Source: Aselliscus stoliczkanus (Eukaryota; Chordata; Mammalia; Chiroptera; Hipposideridae). Taken from it: a stretch of DNA of 64,000 nt. The stretch covers positions 64,199,117-64,263,116 of the forward strand of contig CM066740.1 in NCBI GenBank assembly GCA_033961575.1, written 5' to 3'. Position numbers and translations under genes: made by a program. The notes under the pieces are model-generated. The model was not told the origin of the DNA, did not search any database, and was given only the letters and a program-made list of their open reading frames with translations. Below, one piece after another: positions 35,740 through 48,190 of the stretch. Every line of letters starts with the position of its first letter. The first letter of the stretch is position 1.

Positions 35740-37072
35740 TTAAAAATCTACTTTATTGAGATATGATTTATATATAATAAAATGGTCCTATTCGTTATAA
35801 TTTCATGAATTTTGACAAATTTACACACTCATGTTACACACCGCTACAACCAAAGTATAGCATTTCGTGCCCTTTTGCAGTCAGTCACCTTCCTTGAACC
35901 ACTAGCTTCAGACAACCACTGGTCTAGTTTCAGTCACAATAGATTATTTTGCTTGTTCTAGGATTTCACATAAATGAAATCATATTGTATGCATTCTTTT
36001 GTATCTGGCTTCTTTGGCTCAGCATGATGTTTTATATTCCTTCAAATTGTTGCTTAACTAGTGGTTAATCCTTTTTTTAATCGCTGAGTAGTATTCCACT
36101 GTATGAACTGTATGAATATGCCAAAATTTACTCATCTACCCATCCACATTTTGATAGATGTTTGGGGATTTTCCAGTGTGGGGTGATTTGAAGAAAAGTA
36201 CTATGAATATTTATGTTCATATATTTTGTTGACTTATGTTTTCAATTTTTCAGAGTAAATATCTTGGAATAGAATTGCTGACATATGTGGTACACATATA
36301 CTTAACTTCATAAGAAAATGTCAAATACTTTTCCAGAGTTGTGTTATTTTGTTCTGGGACAAGCTATGTGTGAGCATTATCATTGATCTTTATCCTCACC
36401 AATATTTGAGGTTGTCAATTCATTGTAATTTATGAATGTATAAGGGTTCTCAAAGTCATTTAATTTGCATTTCTCAGGTGAGTGATGAGTAACTTTCCAA
36501 GTGCTTATAAGCCATTGGTATTAATTCTTTTGTGAAGCGACTGTTCAATTATTTTGCCTATTTTTAATTTTATTCAGGTTTTTGTCTTTTTATTATTGGG
36601 TTGTAAGTGATTTTTTTAAAAGATGTACTCTGGACACAAACCCTTTGTTAGATATATGTATGAGCAACATACTCTCCCAGTCTGTAGCTTAACTTTCACT
36701 TTCATAAATGTTTCTTGTGAAAAGCAGATATTTTTAAATATTGTGAATTCCAATTTATGAACCTTTTTATGGTTAATGTCTTTTCCCTTTATAAGATTTC
36801 TTTGTCTTTCCAAATATCAAAAGATATTCCTTCATGTTTATCCTAGACTCTAATATATTAGTTTCAGCTTTTGTTTTTAACGCTATTATGCCTATCAGAT
36901 TAATTTTTCATTCAATATAAGAGTTGAGATATTTGTATTTCTGTACAAAGAGTCCATTTGCTTTATCAATATTTGTTGAAAATACTCATTGAATTAATTG
37001 GGCAAATTTTTCTACCCTCAGTTACCCAAATAAGCGTGTGTGTTTCTATTCCTTTGAATTGAACTACGTTTT

Positions 37073-37160
37073 TTTATTTGTTTGTTTGTTTGTTTGTTTG
37101 TTTGTTTTTTGAGGGCAGTGTCACTGGCCCTCATATGTGGGACCTGAACCAGGGCCGCTG
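37073..37160 (-). mobile_element. 5'-truncated type 1 SINE inside the ancient L1
   Basis: Contains only tail (T-rich, (AAAC)n-type), 'gagggcagtgtcactggccc' box and B-box region, stopping at the anticodon stem ('gggccgctg'). TSD 'gaattgaactacgtttt' (37056-37072) versus 'gaattaaactacgtttt' (37161-37177), so the truncation happened during insertion, not by later deletion. Confidence 0.9.
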
Positions 37161-38944
37161 GAATTAAACTACGTTTTAACCCTTATCATTAACACACTGT
37201 TTCAATCACAGTAGATCTACTTTAAAAATAGTTCTTTGCTATTTGAAGTTCTTTACTTTTCCTAATAAATTTGAAATCAGTTTGTCAAACACTACAAAAA
37301 AAAAAAATCAAAAGCCTACTGGGATTATGACTAGGATTGCACTGAATTTATAGAATAATTTGAGGAGAATTACCATCTAATTGTATTGAGTCTTTCAATT
37401 TATAAATGTGATATAACTATCTATTTATTTATTTAGATCCTTATTTCAACAATGCTTTGTGGCTATCAATACACAGGTCTTATAAATATTTTGAAAATTT
37501 TATGATTAAATATTTTATGCTTTCAATGTTATAAATGGTACTTTAAATATTCATTTTCAATTGTTTACTTCTAGTATATAGAAATACAGTTGACTTTTAT
37601 ATATTGATTTTGCAAACCACAGCTTGGTAAATTTGCTTATTGGTTATTATGGTTTTTTCCTAGATTCTTTTGGTTGTAGAAAATAAATTGCAATATAATC
37701 TGTACATAAAGACAGCTTTGGTTTTTTGTTTTTTTTTTTTTGAATAGTAATGCTTTGTATCTTTTTCTTACCTTATTTCACTAGCAAACATCCCTCACAT
37801 CAAGTTGAGGTAAAAGTGGGATGTTTATTTTGTTCTTGATCTTAAAGAGAACACATTATGTGTTCTACAATTCATTATGAAAGTAACTGTAGGTTTGCAC
37901 TAATACTCTATCAGTTTTAAATAATTAATTTTTATTCCAAGTAAATTTTTAGTCAATGGGTGTTAAATATTACCAAATGCATTTTCTACAACTCTTGTGA
38001 TTATGACTTTTCTCTTTTATTCTGGTAATATGGTGAACTTCCTAGACAGATTTTTGAAAGATAAATCAAGTCACATGCCTGGAATACACTCCCCCTAGTC
38101 ATGATGCATATTTCTTTACTGCAATACTGGGTTCAATTAGCTAATATGTTGTTAAGGATTTTGGTATCTATATTTATAGAAAGTACAGGTCTTTAATGTT
38201 TTTTCTCTTTTGCTTTGCTTCATTTTGGTTTTGGTCTGTTTTGCTACCAGGATAATATGGTAAAATGTCTAGTAGAATGTACCAGTACATTCTTTTTGGA
38301 TATGATGTTTCTGAGTGACATATTTTTAATTGTGAATTCAATTTATTTAGTAGATATAAAATTATTCTAGTTTTCTATTTCTTATTTTAGTTTGTGTCTT
38401 ATGAATAATTTGTCCATTTGATTATAAATTGCCAAATTTCTTGGTGTAAAGTTGTTCATAATGTTACCCGTTATCCTTATAGTTTGTGTAGCATCTGTAG
38501 TGATATCTTCTATTACATTTCTAATATAAATCATTTGTGTTTTCTATTTTTTTCTTAGTGAGTCTAGCTGTATGTCTATAAATTTTAAGGACTGTTTTTT
38601 TGAAAACACAGCTTCAGTTTAATCAATGTTACCTATTTTTTAAATATCATTGGTTTTCACTCTATTTTTATTTTTACTTCCTTGTATTTACCTTGAGTTT
38701 AATTTACTCTTTTACCTTCTATCATTTTAATATGGAAGCGTATCACATTGATTTTTAACATCTTTTTGAAAATAAGCATTTAAATTTATAAATTTTTCTA
38801 TAAGTATTACTTTATCTGAATACCACAAATTATTATGCATGTCTTTTTTATTTTCCTTTGTATTTAGTTAAATTATTTATAAAATTTCCTGGAATATTTA
38901 GAAATTTAATAATGTTTGGAGATTTTCAGAAAGCTGTTTATAAC

Positions 38945-39120
38945 CTAATATCAGAATTGGCATTATGTCTGTCTCACTTTTTGGTTACACATGCCATCTT
39001 TTGTACAATGTTGGAATGGACTGTAAAAGGATATGAATTTCAGGAAGTGGAGATCACAGGAGTGGGAGGCAGGGTTACCTTTGAACCTGTCTACCAAATG
39101 TGCATATATATTCTACATTA
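38945..39120. other. Block inside the ancient L1 that does not read as L1
   Basis: Sequence on both sides fits antisense L1 ORF2, but 'ggaatggactgtaaaaggat' through 'gtctaccaaatgtgcatata' does not. It lies within a 93-codon open frame (38858-39139) of no recognised family. It may be a small old insertion; no TSD found. Confidence 0.4.
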
Positions 39121-39803
39121 TATCTTCTGGAAGAACTGACCTTTTGTCATTATGTAAGATCTTTCTTTATGCCTGAAAATATTTCTTTTTTTGATTGCAC
39201 TTTGATTTTACACAGCCACCCAAGCTCTTATGATTAGTGGTTTCATGTTTTGTTTTTATATACTTTCCATTTAAACATCTGTCTTCATATTTAAATTAAG
39301 TTTCTTATGGACATCATAAAATTGGGTGTCGATTTTTAATTCATTTTGTTTAGACCATTTACAATTAATGTAAATATCAATATAATTAAAATTAATGCTA
39401 CAATGTTATTTGTTTTCTATAGTTCGTACTGCTCTTTGCTGATTTTTATCTTTTCCTGCCTTTTAGTCAGCTATTTTTAGTATTCTATTTCATCTCCACT
39501 ATTATCCTTCATTTACAGTCTATCTTCAAATATACCACTTAACAGATAATGTAGAACTTTCTTTATCTTTTTTGATAGTGTATGTCTGTTGGAAATTAAT
39601 TTTCTTGACTTTGTTTGGCTGAAAATCATCTTTATTTTGCCTTTACTTTTTTTTTTTTTTTGCCTTTACTTTTGAATGACATTTACTAGTCATAGAATTT
39701 CAGTTTACTAGCTTTTTTTGTTTTCAACTTTAGCACATGAATGATGTCATATTGCATTATCTTATAACTTACCTTTTCTTGTAGGAGTTATCAGAAGTAA
39801 TTC

Positions 39804-40297
39804 AGGGCCGACTGAGTAGCGCATTGGTTAAAAGCTGGCTTGGGACTCCAGCACTGAGCAGCAGGGCCCCGGTTGGTATTCCACATATGAGGGCCAGTGA
39901 CACTGCCCTCTACAGCTAAGGTGGTGAACAACAGCTCCACCTGGTTGCCTCTATAGCTAAGATGGTGGACAGCAGCTCTAACTGGAGCTGGGTTGCTGTG
40001 AGTCACTGGTGACAGCATTGCAGCCCCTGCTGCAGTGGGCTGCCATAAGTTACAGTGAGTGTCCGGCAGTCAGCGTGAGCTGCCAAGAGCAGCCTTGAGT
40101 GGCTGTCCAGAGGCTGGCGACCGATCTGCCTCTCCTAGGAAGAGCGCAATGACGATACCAACATGGGCCAGTGAAGCAATATCCTCCACAACTAAACTGA
40201 AGAATGAAAGGACAGCAACTTATCTGTTCCCCTTCCTTGGTTCCCCAATGCTGTTCTCCTCCCCCAATTCTCCAATAAAATCTTAAGGAAAAAAAAA
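39804..40297 (+). mobile_element. tRNA-derived SINE, type 1 long form
   Basis: Head 'gggccgactgagtagcgcat', hairpin 'gctggcttgggactccagc', B box 'ggttggtattcca', box 'gagggccagtgacactgccc', then the long body. The body segment 'tctacagctaaggtggtgaa' is followed about 44 nt later by a diverged repeat 'tctatagctaagatggtgga', an internal duplication not seen in the other long copies. Ends 'ccaataaaatctta' plus poly(A). TSD 'aagtaattc' (39795-39803) versus 'aagtagttc' (40298-40306). Confidence 0.9.
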
Positions 40298-41530
40298 AAG
40301 TAGTTCGTATCTTTGCTCCCCTGTTTCTAATGTAGCTTTTTTTTTTTTTAAGATGTTTTAGTAGTGTTCCTTCATTACTGGCTTTTAATATTTTGATAAT
40401 CATGTACTTTGGTGTAGATTTCTTTATTTTTATTCTATTTAGTATTTGTTTAGTTTCTTGTATCTGTGATTTGTTGGTTTTATCAAATTATTGAATACTT
40501 TGTTATTATTTATCATAGACTTTTTTCAGTTGTTACATGCTTAATAGTGTTCTAAGGTCACTGAGACTGTTTTTTTAGTTTTTATGTTCGGTGCTTCATT
40601 TTACATAATTTCTCTTGTTATGTCTTCATGTTCAGCAGTCTTTGAAATGTCTCATCTGCTGCCTGTACAGTGAATATTTCATTTCACATAACACATTTTA
40701 TTTTTGTTTTAAGTTTTATTTTTGAAATCTTTAATTCCTCTGCTCTTAATATTCACGTTTTGATTTAAGCTCTTTAATATATTTATTGTGGCTCATTTAA
40801 AGTCTTTGTCTACTAAATCCTTTATCTAGGTCAATTCTGGTGAGTTTTTTAAATGCTTTTTCCTTTAATATTGGTCATATTTTCTTGCTTCTTCACATAT
40901 CTAGTAATTTTTTAGTGAATGCTAGACATTATATAATTATATTTTTAAGTACCTGATTTTTTTAACTGTATTGACTATTTTAAAAAGTAAGTTGTCTTGT
41001 TGATCATTGACCATCTTGATCCTTTTTAGGTTTATTTTTAAGTTTTCTTCTGGCAGATACAGTGTGTTTTTAAGTCGCATTCTAGTGCCAGTTCGGCTCT
41101 GCTAACTAGGTATTGCCCATCTGGGGTATCTACCAAAATCTTGATTTTTCATTGAGGTCTCTCTATTTTGGTGGTTAAAACTTAAATATATCTCAGCCCA
41201 CTGTAAGCTCTGGGAATTGTGCAGGTTCATAATTCCTAATGGTAGTTCTTTTCCTAATAGTAATTTGCCTAGCCTCAAGGCATCCCACAGTATCACATGT
41301 GTACCTCAGAATTCAGGAAAAACAAAACAAAACAAACAAACAAACAAAGTACTGGGACATCTAGGAAGCTTTATTGAACCATTTATTTGCATAGTTCCCT
41401 CCTCCCTGATATTTGCATTCACAAATTCCTGCCAATTCAGCTTTGCTGAACTCTGCTTTTTGTCTCTCGAACTTTGCAAGGCTGCCATGATTTGCTTGAG
41501 TTCCCTCTTCCAGATTGTGCCTTTGAACAG

Positions 41531-42499
41531 AAAGTTAGGAAAATTATAGAATGTAGCCCAATTTTCATATTTCAGTGATCAGAACCCTGGGCTACCAGTG
41601 GTCTAATATCTCAGAACAATTATTTCATATGTTTTTTTGAGTTTTCTAGTTGTTTAGAACAAGAAATCATGTTTGATCCATTAACTTCCTCATGGCCAGA
41701 AGTAGAAGTTCTTTTTAATTCTAATATTTTGACCAAATGTTAAGTTCAATGAACACAAATTATACAGAATATTAACTAATATGTGCAATATCCCCTTTTG
41801 GGGAAACCTTAATAACTACATTTGAAAAGGACTACAGCAAATGGGGGAAGAGATGAATTTATTAGCTAATCTGTATCATAAGCATCAGTGCTGTTCCTGC
41901 ATGGTGGTAACATTATCTGTAGTAAATATAATTCACTGAATTTAACAATAATATTTTGAGACTTTCATTAATCAACCTATCAAAATATGGGAGTGGAATA
42001 TTCCATTAAAACTTAATTTTTGTTGTTTTTTATAAAAACCATTCATGGACTACTTATAACATAGCAACCTCAGTTTTTTATATTATGACAATTTAATAAA
42101 GAACAAAAAATAAGAGTGAAGAGACATGGAGAGGATGAAATAGCTCCTAAATAAGATTATAGAAATAATAAAACATATGATGAAAATAAGACAAAGAAAG
42201 GAGAGGAATTGTAAAAAGCAAAAGAAAAACATTAGAGAACACTATAACCAAGATATTCAGAAATGAATTATTTGCGCAATTCTATCCATTCCATTGGTGA
42301 AACACCCACATGGTGTGACTTGAAGCTCCCTATAGAGAGAGGTGAGAGAAGACAGCAGGTTTGTGGGAAGGAAGGCAGGTCAGACTTAGCAGTAAAAAAC
42401 ATGAGTAACACATAAAAGTGAGAAAGTGATAGGTAACCTCTACGAATGAAAATAAAACCCGTTTGGCTACAAATATATGATAGTATTTGTACTATAAAA
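41531..42499. other. Non-repetitive DNA
   Basis: AT-rich. No gene or firm repeat; purine-rich at 42090-42240. Confidence 0.45.
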
Positions 42500-43060
42500 T
42501 AAGACTGGAAAAAATAAGATAAATTGGGGCTAGATTATATAGGTCTTTGAATGCCAGGCTGAGGATTTGCTGTTCTTTTTGGTTAAAAATGGGGAGTCAC
42601 TGAAGGTTTTTGAGTAGGGGAGTGAACTGACCTTTGGGTCAATTACTCTGGCTGCAATGTGTAAAGTAGATTGGAAGAGGGAGAAAATAAAAGTGAAGAG
42701 ACACCCTAGGAGGCTATTGAATTGGATCAGGTGATAAGTAATGAGAACCTGAACTATGGGAGTAGCAGTAGGACTGGAAAGAAAAGGATGAATTCAAGAT
42801 ATATTTCATAGGTCAAACCTATGGGGCTTAGTGACTAATGAGATCTGAGGAAACTGTTAAAAAAAAAAAGGATTCTGAGATTTTTAAGCCTGAGTTACTG
42901 AGGAAGTGATGAAGTAGGGAAATAAGGAAAGAAAGCAGGTTTAAGTGATTGTAAGTATATGTGTGGGGGTGTTGCTGGTATATTTTGTCATGGTGGATGT
43001 TTTGTGCAGAGGAGGTGATGAGATGGATTTTGATATGTTGCCCTTATAAGTAGAGGGACA
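42500..43060. mobile_element. Old L2-type repeat, first segment (tentative family)
   Basis: Phrases 'gggagtcactgaaggttttt', 'gagtaggggagtgaactgac', 'attactctggctgcaatgtg', 'aggaggctattgaattggat' and 'gatgagatggattttgatat' follow, in order, a long mammalian-wide repeat that I associate with L2. Diverged; family name from memory. Confidence 0.6.
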
Positions 43061-43179
43061 TAGCTGTTTTCATTAAAATCAGTAGAATAATTAAATTCCA
43101 AAGTTAGAGGGACCACACTTAGCTCAAAGCTGGCTCTTAATAAGTGTTGGCTGAACCAAACCTAATTATTTCCAAAGGA

Positions 43180-43745
43180 CATTTTTCAAGCATTCATTCA
43201 ACAAATATTTATTGAACAGCTACTATATGCCAGGCACTGGTTTAGGTATTGGGAGATATCATGGTTTTCAATGGAAATGATGTCTCCCTTATAGAAAACA
43301 TAGTCTAACAGGAAAGAGACAATAAATGAGAATTTACAATAAACCACATATGCACATAGTACTTTAAAGTTCCAATTAATATGCAAGAAAATATCAGGGA
43401 CCCTTCCAAATGTAGGATGCTCAAGGAAGGGTTCTCAAGTGATTTTCTGACTCAGCCTAAACATGTAAGCAGGAATTAGCTAGGTGAAAATGAATGTGAA
43501 GGATTCTCAGGCAGAGGGGAACTCCGAAGCAAAAGTTTAGAAGTCAAAAATTTCAGTCTTTTGAGAAATTGAAAGTTCATTATGGCTAAATCATAGAGTA
43601 TAAATGAAGAAAGAGAGAGAATTAAGTATGGACAAGTTCATGAAGGATCTTGTCCACCTTTTATAGGGCTCTGTCTTAAGAACTGTGAGAATTCACAGAA
43701 GGGTTTCAGCAGAGAAATAACATGATGACATTTACATGTTTTGAA
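43180..43745. mobile_element. Old L2-type repeat, second segment (tentative family)
   Basis: Starts 'cattcaacaaatatttattg', 'aacagctactatatgccagg', 'cactggtttaggtattggga' and continues with 'aggatcttgtccacctttta', 'cagagaaataacatgatgac'. Same repeat class as 42500-43060; its last part repeats the 'ggatcttgt...agagaaataacatgat' theme, so the two are overlapping portions of the same family. Confidence 0.6.
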
Positions 43746-45639
43746 GATTTGTTAATTATCCACTATAAAGAAAAATATTTACTGCATCCTCAGGAATTCA
43801 CACATTAACAAATAGAAGCAATGTAATAAGGCTTACAATAGTTTAAAATCCTATTTACACAAGCTTATACTCAATAAACAAGTATAAAATGTTGCAGGAA
43901 CACAGATAAAAAGGCATTAATATTGTCTGTAAGAAGGGAAGTGTTAAAGATGGCTTAAGGAAAGGCCATTTTGAGCTAGGCCTAGGAAGTAAAATAGGCC
44001 TTTCAAATAGTTTAAGTAAGTACTCTTGAGGTCTTATTGTAAAATTTCATTTACATCTTTCAAGGTCTCTCATTTGTATCCAATTACTGCTTTTTCCTGC
44101 CACCACTTTTCTATCGTATTATTCTTTTTTGTTTGTCTTTAATGTTGAGATAAATTTAGTTGAAGTATATAAGTATTTGAATGTGTGTATAAGAGAAGCT
44201 ACCTTATTCAATCACCAATGTGCTCAAGTCATAATGATTTACCAAGTAGTATAAAAGTGTTTCAGTATGATAACAATTGGCCAGCTTTATTAGGAAGTAT
44301 GTATGTTCTGACCATTAGCATGGGAAGTAGACTCAGTTCTCTGCCTCATCAGTCCCCTAGGAATTTGGCTCACTCTCTTGCCTTTCCCAGATCTTTTGCA
44401 ATTAAGCTATCCATGACTAAATTCAGTGGAACAACTCATAGGCTATCCTATCTCCATACTTGACCTGGTAAAGGTCCCACAGAAATATTCACATTTTTCT
44501 CTCTTCACTCATTGATATGTTAAATGCAGATGGTCCAACAAATGACTGCATAGTGGTCCCCGGTAATAATGGGGCCTCAAGACGGAAAGAGTTTGGGTGA
44601 CTGAAGCACAACTTACAAGGCAGCTGCCATTGAGAAACATATAGCCCATTATCAGACTATGAGGTTAGAGAGAAATTCACTTTCGTTGGGTTCAAGTCTC
44701 TGGGAATTGGGAGTCATCTGCAAGTTGAAGATTGGGTTCAAGTCACTGACATTTGGGAGTTAGCACAGCTAGTGTTAATTACCTTAACTTATACAGTCAT
44801 ATATTATTTTCTTCAGTGCTTTTAAGAATTTTAGTGCTCTTCTAGGCTTTCTGTCTCTGGTATAAAACTTCACTGCTAGAACTCTCTGATACTATCTCCC
44901 CTGTTAAGGACATAATACCCACACTTTACATAGTAACTGAGTATGGTTGTCAGTGCTGATTCTTAGGAATTTTGACTAATTTTAGAGGACTCAGATAAGC
45001 TTTTCTTCCACTTATTAATTAGTTTAGCTAATACAATATTTATTGAGCAGATATTAAGTGATGCATTGTATCTGCCATGGTATGCCAGACATTAGGTTAT
45101 ATGATAGATAGTTTTGACCTTGGTTGTTCTTCTAGGATAATACTACTAGGGAATCATAAAGGAAATAGCTCTTGCAGCAAAATAAGCTTATCACGATAAA
45201 AATCATAGCACTAATTTTTATAGTTGTAAAAATTATCTGGTGAGAAACACTACCTGGTTACAAATAGATGTGGGACAAAATTAGTATTAGCTATCATAAA
45301 TCTTTCTCAAATAATTAGACATGTTGTTAAGAAAACCAAAATTTTAAGTGCACAAGATAACATTTTTTCTGTTTTGTTTTTTATTTAGCTAAAGGTTCTC
45401 AAAAAATATCACACTTTTTGAGTCTCGGTCCAATAAGAAGACTTAAAAGCCTACCCAGGATCTTCATCATTCTCGCATTCAGCATCATGTATGGCTAACT
45501 CATACTGGCCTGAGCTGGAAACCCTGTCTGATGCCTACTGCCTCTTTGACAGACCCTGAGCAATTTACATAACCTCTCTCTGCCTCATGAAATAATAGTA
45601 CATTATGTGCCCATCCTTGCACCCCTGCAGCTCTTTTCT
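43746..45639. other. Non-repetitive DNA with a small local duplication
   Basis: 'ttgggttcaagtctctgg' near 44688 recurs as 'ttgggttcaagtcactga' near 44733, each followed by a related '-ttgggagt-a' phrase. A possible L2-like scrap lies at 45025-45110. No gene recognised. Confidence 0.45.
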
Positions 45640-45870
45640 CAATAGAGCAGGCAGAGTGATCCCATTAAAACGTTTAAGTTAGATTGTTTTATGACTTGGC
45701 TCAAAATTCACCAATGGCTTTTCATCTCAGTAGGAACAAAAGTCAGTCTTTACAATGGTTTACAGGACTACATGTGATTGGATAACTGTCTGCCCTCATT
45801 GTCTATTTCTCTTCTTTTACACTCTTTTCCAACCCACTAACCTTCTTGCTCATTTTAAAAAGTGTCCAGT
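45640..45870. mobile_element. Old L2-type repeat (tentative family)
   Basis: 'cagagtgatcccattaaaac', 'caatggcttttcatctcagt', 'tttacaatggtttacaggac', 'ctaaccttcttgctcatttt' follow the order of a common mammalian-wide repeat, in the orientation opposite to 42500-43745. Family name from memory. Confidence 0.55.
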
Positions 45871-45979
45871 GAAAAAAGAACAAGTGAAAAACATGCATTC
45901 TGTTTCTTCAGCACCATTATTATGTCCAATTTATCAACATCCTACGTGAGATTTTCCAAAATGTTCAGAATAAACTCAT

Positions 45980-46003
45980 AATAATAATAATAATAATAAT
46001 AAT
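45980..46003. repeat. (AAT)n microsatellite
   Basis: Eight ATA/AAT units. Confidence 0.95.
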
Positions 46004-46078
46004 TAACATTTTATTATGCTCATCATGTTCCAACATGATGTCATTCAGTCTTCATAGAAACCCAAAGAGGTGGTTATA

Positions 46079-46435
46079 CCTAGTGGTTTTAGAGTACAGT
46101 CTGGAATCACACTGAGTGCGTTCAAAACCCTGGTCTACCACTTATTAACTGTGAATTGGGGCAGTTATTTAACCTATGTTTCAGTTTCCTCATTTGTAAA
46201 ATAAAGATAGAAGAAGAAGAAGAAGAAGAAGAAGAAGAAGAAGAAGAAGAAGAAGAAGAAGAAGAAGAAGAAGAAGACAAAAAAGAAGACAAAAAGGGAA
46301 AAAAGATAAAATAAGGATTAAAAGAGTAGCTTCTATATAATAGAGGTGTTATAAATTAATATTTGTGAAGTACATAGAAGAAGGCTGAGCACAAAACATA
46401 AGGGTTTGCTAAATATATAAATAAAAATAAAGTCT
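46079..46435 (+). mobile_element. MIR split by a (GAA)n microsatellite
   Basis: MIR core 'taccacttattaactgtgaa', 'gcagttatttaacctatgtt', 'cagtttcctcatttgtaaaa' at 46079-46206; MIR 3' half resumes after the microsatellite with 'gattaaaagagtagc' and 'tgagcacaaaacataagggt'. The repeat grew at the purine-rich 'aaatgg(gg)ataat' position of MIR. Confidence 0.8.
46210..46277. repeat. (GAA)n microsatellite
   Basis: About 22 uninterrupted GAA units, followed by impure aagac/aaaag units to about 46310. Long GAA/TTC tracts can form triplexes and are length-unstable. Confidence 0.95.
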
Positions 46436-46440
46436 TATTT

Positions 46441-46575
46441 TTTGTGCCTCAGTTTTATTATCTGTAAAATGTAAAATAATAATACAGGGTTTATCTCATA
46501 GGATTTTGGTGGGACATATCAATTATAAAACTGGTATGTGGTAAGCTCTCAATAAATGTTAACTATTAATAGTTT
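46441..46575 (+). mobile_element. MIR fragment
   Basis: 'gcctcagttttattatctgt', 'aaaatgtaaaataataatac', 'catag...gtaagctctcaataaatgtt' is the 3' half of MIR. Confidence 0.8.
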
Positions 46576-46579
46576 TAAC

Positions 46580-46703
46580 ATCATAAAGAAATGGAGGTTT
46601 AGACTGATTAACTCATATGAACAAGGTTACAAAAGGTGTAAGCAGCTGAGTTGAATCTTTGCCCAAGACTATTTCATTCAAAATGACATTCTTAACCACA
46701 ACT
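46580..46703 (-). mobile_element. MIR fragment, antisense
   Basis: 'gaaatggaggtttagactga', 'caaggttacaaaaggtgtaa', 'gcagctgagttgaatctttg' and 'cattcttaaccac' match MIR in antisense. Third MIR piece in 650 bp. Confidence 0.7.
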
Positions 46704-48060
46704 TTAAAAGGTCAGAAGCAAATTTTTTGTTCATGAGTCCCCAGCATTCAATGAGGCATAAAACTTTCGATTTCCTTTCCTTTACACAGAATGACAGATG
46801 TTTTTGTTGTATAGTGAGTTTTAAAATCCATCTCTGTTGTTACTGTTTTCTCTTCCGGATTGTTGACACAGTCCCATTTCCAAGCTCGATTCTAAATATA
46901 TAGATAAAGGAGAGGCCTGAGGTCACTGGAAGTTGGTGAGGATCTTCCGGATGGGATGTTTTCCTTCCCTTTACCATCACTTCATTTCCAGTTGCCAAAC
47001 TGTATCGCATAACATGAGACTTCTTCCTGGAATGAAGAAAGGTGGGGGTTGTAAAACAACCTTCCTGATAATCGCGGGGGACACTGATCCATATGGATGT
47101 AGCTAAAAAAGTCACACTGATTTCTGAACTGCAGAGACTACCCCACCACCACCACCACCACCTTCCTTTTTGGTGCATTTTCTTTTGAATTTGTGATGGC
47201 TGTTTGTGATAGAAATTAGAGAAATTGTTAGAGCACTTTAATATCAGTAACATGAGCTGGATTATTTCCAAATCATGAACTCCATGTTTCTCACCCTTCC
47301 TTTGTTCAACCACAAAACCCAATAGCAAGCCGCATCCAAAAAGAAACAGTCATTGCAGAACAACTTTACGTAAGCAAGGGCAGCCAAGTATATGTTTTAG
47401 AATGTTTTTAGAGGGAAACATCTGCAAAATGTTCCTGCACTGGGAATAACACAAGGGTTTACATAACAATTGAGAGCTTATTTTCTTTTTTGGCAATGAG
47501 GAAACACCCATGCATATTTAAAAATATTTGTGTATTTCAGCTACATTTTCATTGGCAATGGACATACAACCACAGTGACCAGATATCAATCAACATTCTA
47601 TTTTCAGCATTTCAAAAATGTGTAATCAGTCAAAAAAATGTATTTGGTTCCACATATATGCATTCTTAACTTTTCCCTTCTGTCTCATGAAGCACTCTAC
47701 AGAAAATCTGAACACATTTTGGATATCTACATTAAGAATCATCTGAATGGAATGATGTCTCTATTTTCTAAAACAAGCTTCATAAAAAGCAAAAGCACTG
47801 TTTAATTCTGAGAAAAATAAGAGTAACTTAAGGAATAAGTATTTAAATAAAACATAATTTACTAGTAATACTGTACAATAAACAATAATGTGTGCTTCTG
47901 GAAGAGCCATAAAGTACTTGTTAGAAACACAAAATTAGAGTCTTCAATTCAACTTTAAATTAGAACTAATTGATGGTCCTTAACAAGTAGAAAGTCTGTA
48001 TACATAACAATAATCATTAGAAGGGAAGATGGAAATATAGCTAATTCTCATGCTTTTTTC
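46704..48060. other. Non-repetitive DNA with a 162-codon open frame
   Basis: A minus-strand frame at 47328-46840 would encode a 162-residue product with a six-tryptophan run (from the CCA repeat at 47139-47163). No domain, signal peptide or family resemblance; upstream CpG content is low. The region 46900-47100 is GC-richer than its surroundings. Left as noncoding. Confidence 0.5.
47139..47163. repeat. (CCA)n microsatellite
   Basis: Seven to eight CCA units. Confidence 0.9.
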
Positions 48061-48063
48061 CCT

Positions 48064-48076
48064 ATATAAAAAACAA

Positions 48077-48118
<42 letters not shown>

Positions 48119-48146
48119 TTGTTTTTTATATATATATATAAAACAA

Positions 48147-48184
<38 letters not shown>

Positions 48185-48190
48185 CATATA
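48064..48190. repeat. (TA)n palindrome with mirrored aaacaagcat blocks
   Basis: 'tataaaaaacaagcat' (48065-48080) and its reverse complement 'atgcttgttttttata' (48115-48130) enclose an (AT)n centre, giving a near-perfect inverted repeat of about 66 bp. A third block, 'tataaaacaagcat' (about 48137-48150), repeats the left arm directly before a second (AT)n run. Capable of cruciform or hairpin extrusion. Confidence 0.9.

Larger units (their letters stand above)
35740..41530 (-). mobile_element. Ancient antisense L1 (L1M-type), nearly full length
   Basis: Reads right to left as an old L1. The 3' end is at 35740 ('tttattgagatatgatttat' phrase of L1M 3' UTRs, then 'gaaatcatattgtatgcatt' and 'gctgagtagtattccactgt' of the ORF2 C-terminus). 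Reverse-transcriptase-region phrases are at 38040-38320, the endonuclease region at about 39130-39420, ORF1 end at 39580-39770 ('ctgaaaatcatctttatttt') and 40340-40500, and ORF1 5' part and 5' UTR at 40560-41530. No frame survives. SINEs entered later at 37073-37160 and 39804-40297. Confidence 0.8.
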
